Below are positions 60,201-64,000 of a stretch of DNA of 64,000 nt, piece by piece (positions within the stretch are counted from its first letter, which is position 1; every line of letters starts with the position of its first letter). This DNA is from Bacillota bacterium. Its GTDB lineage: Bacteria > Bacillota > Clostridia > Christensenellales > SZUA-584. A program made the translations under genes and the position numbers. The stretch covers positions 1 to 64,000 of the forward strand of contig JAEWTW010000007.1 of NCBI GenBank assembly GCA_023397655.1, given 5' to 3'. Below the pieces are notes generated by a model. That model searched no databases. It had not been told where the DNA came from and saw only the letters and a list, made by a program, of their open reading frames with translations.

Positions 60201-61790
60201 ATGTACAAGGTATTGATTGTGGACGACGAAGTCCTCCTGAGGGTGGGGCTCAAGACGACGATAAACTGGGAACAGGCCGGGTTTACCGTGGTGGCAGAGG
60301 CGACCAACGGCGAACAGGGCTATGAACAGTATAAAAGACACCAACCGGATGTGGTGATCACGGACATCCGCATGCCCAAGAAGGACGGGCTGTGGCTGGT
60401 GGAGATGATCCGCAAGGAAGACGCGCACATTCCCATACTCGTGCTGACGTGCCTGGATGAATTTTCTTACGCCCGAAATGCGCTCAAAGTGGGCGCGGAC
60501 GACTATATACTGAAGTCCGAGGTGGAGGACGAGGAACTGCTCAGCATCATGAGCAAGGTTAAAAAGAAGCTGGACAAGCAGAACAAGGACAAGGAGATGA
60601 GCCAATCCGCCAGCACCAGCAAGAACGACAGCCGGCGGGTGTTATTTAACGATCTGACAAAAGCAGCGTTTCAACTGGACGAGAACCTGATCGGCCGGTT
60701 TGAGGTATTGAGCGTGCCTGTTGAAAACACGCGCTTCATGTTCGTGAGCGTTTCCGTGCCGGAGGACAGCGGCGAAGCATCGGGAACAGTGGAACAGATC
60801 AACAAGGCGGTGATCAATCTGTTTTTTAACCTGATGGAGGAACGGGAGATCACGTATCTTTATCAGGTAGTTCGGGAGCAGTATCATTTTTTGCTGGTTG
60901 CGCCGCAGCTGAGCATGACGGATATGAAACGGATATTTACGGCTGCCAACCAGGGCGCGCAGCAGTATTTCGATAAGCCGCTGCGCATCATCTATACGGA
61001 TGTTTTGAATGATACCGCCGGATTGGACGGCAGTTATAAGGATTTGGTGAACAAGGCGGATGTATTATTCTATCTGGAAGAACCATCGTTCTATCTGAAA
61101 AATGTGAAGGATGTTCATTTTGAGGAGCTGAATTCGTTTGAGCTGAAGAAGAAATACAGCCAGATGCTGATGATCGATTCCATCATGCAGGAGAACACGG
61201 AGGGTGCCAAGGAGCTTGTGGCGGAGCTTTATAAGTATTTTAAGGGCAAGTTTGCGCCTCCCAACAGTGTCAGGCTGTTTTTGACGGAACTCAGTAACCA
61301 TCTGTTCCACCAGTATGATCAGCTGATCGATGAGACGGAAAAGATGAACCACGAGCAATATCATTTTCAGATCATCAACGCGGCGACGCTGACAGAAGCG
61401 TGCGGTATCATGGAACGCCTGCTGCTGGAGTTCATTGAAAAGATGGAGCGGTATGTGCACAACAATGCCAAGCTGCTCGCCAATCAGGCCGTGAGTTACA
61501 TTCAGCAAAACTACGACAAAAAGATATCCCTCAAGGATGTCGCTGAGAACCTGAACCTGTCCAAGTATTATCTTTGCAGCATATTTAAAAAGGAGACGGG
61601 AGACAACGTTTCCTATTATATTAACAAGCTGCGGATTGAGAAAGCGAAGATGCTGCTGCACAAACCGGACAAAAGGAGCAAGGAGATATTCGAAGAGGTC
61701 GGATATTCCAATCAGCAGTATTTCAGTAAGGTGTTCAAAAAGCTGACCGGCATGACTGTGCTGGAATATAAGGATAAAATCACCCCATAA
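60201..61790 (+). CDS. YesN-type response regulator with AraC DNA-binding domain
   Basis: A 529-residue regulator starting after AAGGAGG. The receiver domain has the acidic pair in VDDEV (Asp9-Asp10), phosphoacceptor Asp55 in ITDIRMPKKDG and Lys in YILKSE. A long middle region (about 130-420) of unknown fold follows, then an AraC-type double helix-turn-helix (KISLKDVAENLNLSKYYL and GYSNQQYFSKVFKKLTGMT) at about 430-529. It should activate nearby sugar-transport genes when phosphorylated by the YesM kinase. A terminator follows. Confidence 0.93.
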   Translation: MYKVLIVDDEVLLRVGLKTTINWEQAGFTVVAEATNGEQGYEQYKRHQPDVVITDIRMPKKDGLWLVEMIRKEDAHIPILVLTCLDEFSYARNALKVGADDYILKSEVEDEELLSIMSKVKKKLDKQNKDKEMSQSASTSKNDSRRVLFNDLTKAAFQLDENLIGRFEVLSVPVENTRFMFVSVSVPEDSGEASGTVEQINKAVINLFFNLMEEREITYLYQVVREQYHFLLVAPQLSMTDMKRIFTAANQGAQQYFDKPLRIIYTDVLNDTAGLDGSYKDLVNKADVLFYLEEPSFYLKNVKDVHFEELNSFELKKKYSQMLMIDSIMQENTEGAKELVAELYKYFKGKFAPPNSVRLFLTELSNHLFHQYDQLIDETEKMNHEQYHFQIINAATLTEACGIMERLLLEFIEKMERYVHNNAKLLANQAVSYIQQNYDKKISLKDVAENLNLSKYYLCSIFKKETGDNVSYYINKLRIEKAKMLLHKPDKRSKEIFEEVGYSNQQYFSKVFKKLTGMTVLEYKDKITP

Positions 61791-61831
61791 CGATGCCAAT
61801 GTAAGTAAAATAATAACAAAACAACGTCAGG

Positions 61832-61856
61832 AGCCTCCAAAACGGAGGCTTTTTTT
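61832..61856 (+). terminator. Rho-independent terminator of the binding protein-yesM-yesN operon
   Basis: AGCCTCC (61832-61838) and GGAGGCT (61844-61850) with a 5-base loop and a run of seven T. Confidence 0.93.
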
Positions 61857-62078
61857 AATTGGATAGTAAAAAAGTATAAATTCATAACAACATTGTATAA
61901 AAAAAATTCGTTAGCAAGCCAATTTATTTATCACAGCAAAATAGTATAAAAACCACATAATCTGAACCATTATGTTTATTCACTTGCTATTATACAATTC
62001 AGCTTACAGACGGCGCATTGGAGCCGGTGTGAATAAATGCAACAGTCGGATATGGCCGCTTAGAGATAAGGAGAAGAG
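61857..62078. other. AT-rich leader upstream of the second ribose-type importer
   Basis: About 220 bases, very AT-rich, with three GTATAAA repeats (about 61873, 61894, 61945). Regulator binding is plausible here, since YesN sites are expected upstream of this gene, but I cannot define a motif. No gene is seen. Confidence 0.4.
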
Positions 62079-63581
62079 ATGGGTCACGCAGCTTCGGATG
62101 TAAAACTCAGAGTTATCGATATAGAAAAGTCGTTCCCCGGCGTGAAGGCGCTGGATAAAGTCAACTTTACAGTTAAAAAGGGAACGGTCCATGTGCTGTG
62201 CGGCGAAAACGGAGCGGGTAAATCGACGCTGATGAAGATTATCAACGGCATCTACAAACCGGACGCCGGCAAGATCATGATCGACGATAAGGAAGTCGAG
62301 ATTAAAAATCCGATACAGGCGCGGCAGATGGGCATCTCAATGATATTCCAGGAGCTCAACTATATTCCGGAGCAGACGATTGCCGAGAGCCTGTGCATCG
62401 GCAGCTGGCCGGTCAGCAAGCTGGGCAAGGTGAACTGGCGGGAGATCAGAAGACGCACCGTGGAGCTGCTCAAAGCGGAGGGGCTGTCCTACGACCCCGA
62501 CACCAAGCTCAAAGACCTCACCGTTTCAGATGTGCAGATACTCGAGATCATGAAGGCGGTCTCCTACAGCTCGGACATTATCATTATGGATGAGCCTACC
62601 TCGGCGATTACGCTGAAGGAAGTGGACGCGCTGTTCAAAAAGATCAATGAACTCAAAAGCCGCGGCGTGGCGATCATCTATATCTCGCACAAGATGGAGG
62701 AGATATTCCGCATCGCCGACGAGATTACAGTGTTCCGTGACGGTGCCGTGGTGGACTCGCGGCCGATCAAAGACTACGACATGAAGACTATTATCGCCCA
62801 GATGGTGGGCCGCAAGCTGGACGACAACTTCCCCAAGGAGAAGGTGGAGATCGGCAAGAAGGTGCTGGATGTGAAGGGTCTGACCGGGGAAGCGTTTCGC
62901 GATGTCAGCTTTCATGTAAGCGAAGGCGAAATAGTGGGCTTTGCCGGTTTGATGGGCGCGGGACGTACAGAGGTTATGCGCAGCCTGTTCGGGCTGGACC
63001 CGCATCAGGCGGGCGAAATCGCCATCAAGAATAAGCCTGTCAAAATCAGAAAGGTCAAGGACAGCATCAACCAGAACATGGTCATGCTGTCGGAAGACAG
63101 GCGGCGCTTTGGCATCGTGCCGATACGCAGCGTGCGTGAGAACGTGTCGCTGGCGAACCTCAAGCGGTTCATATACGGCGGACGGCTGCATGCGAAGAAA
63201 GAGAACGGTACGATACAGGATTACTGCGGCCGCATGAACGTGAAAACACCCACACTGGACACCACGGTGGATGCACTCAGCGGCGGCAATCAGCAGAAAG
63301 TTGTGCTGGCAAAATGGATGCTGACTGACCCCGACATACTGATCATGGACGAAGCGACCCGCGGCATCGACGTGGGCGCCAAGTACGAGATATACAAGCT
63401 GATGACGGATCTGGTGAAACAGAAGAAGGCGCTTGTCATGGTATCCTCCGAACTGCCCGAACTCATCGGTATGTGCGACCGCATTTACGTGATGTCTCGC
63501 GGTCGCATTACGGGTGAGCTGGCTTCCCGGGATGAGTTTACGCAGGAGTATATTATGACGCTGGCGACAGCTCAAAAATAA
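62079..63581 (+). CDS. Ribose-type sugar ABC importer, dual ATPase subunit (second system)
   Basis: A 500-residue protein of the RbsA/MglA family, starting after AAGGAGAAGAG. It has Walker A GENGAGKST (about 45-53), Walker B IIIMDEPTSAI, the second-half GAGRTEVM loop and LSGGNQQK signature. It is clearly related to the ATPase at 8319 but diverged, so it is a separate system. A permease follows at once. It lies downstream of a YesM/YesN pair, which probably controls it. The substrate is unknown, and its binding-protein gene is expected beyond the window. Confidence 0.93.
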   Translation: MGHAASDVKLRVIDIEKSFPGVKALDKVNFTVKKGTVHVLCGENGAGKSTLMKIINGIYKPDAGKIMIDDKEVEIKNPIQARQMGISMIFQELNYIPEQTIAESLCIGSWPVSKLGKVNWREIRRRTVELLKAEGLSYDPDTKLKDLTVSDVQILEIMKAVSYSSDIIIMDEPTSAITLKEVDALFKKINELKSRGVAIIYISHKMEEIFRIADEITVFRDGAVVDSRPIKDYDMKTIIAQMVGRKLDDNFPKEKVEIGKKVLDVKGLTGEAFRDVSFHVSEGEIVGFAGLMGAGRTEVMRSLFGLDPHQAGEIAIKNKPVKIRKVKDSINQNMVMLSEDRRRFGIVPIRSVRENVSLANLKRFIYGGRLHAKKENGTIQDYCGRMNVKTPTLDTTVDALSGGNQQKVVLAKWMLTDPDILIMDEATRGIDVGAKYEIYKLMTDLVKQKKALVMVSSELPELIGMCDRIYVMSRGRITGELASRDEFTQEYIMTLATAQK

Positions 63582-63598
63582 TTAATGGAGTGAGTTCA

Positions 63599-64000
63599 AT
63601 GATGGCAAAAGACATATGGGGCAAAATAAAATCGAAATACAGCATTTATATCGTGCTGGTCGTCATGTTCTTCATCTGCTGGCTGGCGAATAAAAACTTT
63701 GTTTCGATCGAGAACCTGTCCAATATATCCAGACAGATTTCGGTGGGCACGATACTGGCCTTCGGTGAAACGATACTGATCATCGCCGGCATGCTCGATC
63801 TTTCGTCCGCATCCGTGCTGGCGTTCTCCGGCGTACTGTCGGTATCCGTATACCTGATGACGGGCTCGCTGCTGCTGGCCTTCCTGGTGGGCGTAGCCGT
63901 ATCGGTGGTGTGCAACATCGTCACAGCCGTCGTCGTGACACGATACAACGTGCCCACATTCATCGCAACGCTGTCCATGATGGCGGTGGCGAGAGGTGCG
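63599..64000 (+). CDS. Ribose-type sugar ABC importer, permease (partial, runs off window)
   Basis: ATG 63599 is eight bases after GGAG at 63587-63590. The frame stays open to the window end (134 codons). The product begins with a short basic segment and hydrophobic helices (VLVVMFFICWLANKNFVSI), then the RbsC-type stretches LAFGETILIIAGMLDLSSASV and YNVPTFIATLSMMAVARGA. It pairs with the preceding ATPase. The 3' end is missing because of the window limit, not truncation. Confidence 0.9.
   Translation, partial: MMAKDIWGKIKSKYSIYIVLVVMFFICWLANKNFVSIENLSNISRQISVGTILAFGETILIIAGMLDLSSASVLAFSGVLSVSVYLMTGSLLLAFLVGVAVSVVCNIVTAVVVTRYNVPTFIATLSMMAVARGA

Overview
The window looks like chromosomal DNA of a spore-forming, Gram-positive anaerobe of the Bacillota, most likely class Clostridia. 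The signs are a Tn1549-type conjugation module, a Spo0E-like phosphatase, SipW-type signal peptidase, class B sortase, YesM/YesN signalling, many GTG/TTG starts with strong AGGAGG sites, and a tRNA with encoded CCA. Species cannot be named from the sequence.

Region 1 (1-5.1 kb) is the tail of a conjugative-element transfer operon: a PrgI-like membrane protein, a VirB4-type ATPase and a CD1108-type NlpC/P60 hydrolase, preceded by a small Spo0E-like gene and a divergent partial membrane protein. Region 2 (5.3-25 kb) is a catabolic island controlled by a LacI-type regulator. Three copies of the palindrome GAGCACGTGCTC lie upstream of its two transcription units. It holds an RbsABC-like importer and a pathway that matches the non-phosphorylated myo-inositol route known from Thermotoga: IolG, IolM, IolN, IolO, UxaE (frameshifted here) and UxuB. 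These are followed by a PfkB-family kinase, 6-phosphogluconate dehydrogenase and a LarA-family nickel-pincer epimerase homologue. Together they suggest inositol -> tagaturonate -> fructuronate -> mannonate -> gluconate -> 6-phosphogluconate -> ribulose-5-phosphate. Two uroporphyrinogen-decarboxylase-fold proteins bracket the island. Region 3 (25-29.3 kb) is an integration module (sigma-like regulator, excisionase-like HTH protein, tyrosine integrase) abutting an intact tRNA-Pro(GGG) and a truncated second tRNA-Pro copy. Regions 1-3 may be one integrative conjugative element whose cargo is the inositol island.

Region 4 (29.4-48.6 kb) is higher-GC, ordinary chromosome: CpXC protein, CapA-like lipoprotein, S9 peptidase lipoprotein, M14 carboxypeptidase, FAD dehydrogenase, diguanylate cyclase, ABC-2 exporter, LemA and a DUF2207 protein, alpha/beta hydrolase, peroxiredoxin, ABC-F protein, DUF188 protein and xanthine phosphoribosyltransferase.

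Region 5 (48.9-56.7 kb) is a surface-structure operon: SipW-type signal peptidase, four small SipW-dependent (TasA/camelysin-like) secreted proteins, a 1015-residue von Willebrand A protein, a DPKTG-anchored protein and a class B sortase. It is the best candidate here for an uncharacterised extracellular fibre system. Region 6 (56.9-64 kb) holds a membrane-anchored solute-binding protein, a YesM histidine kinase and a YesN response regulator, then the start of a second ribose-type ABC importer running off the window.
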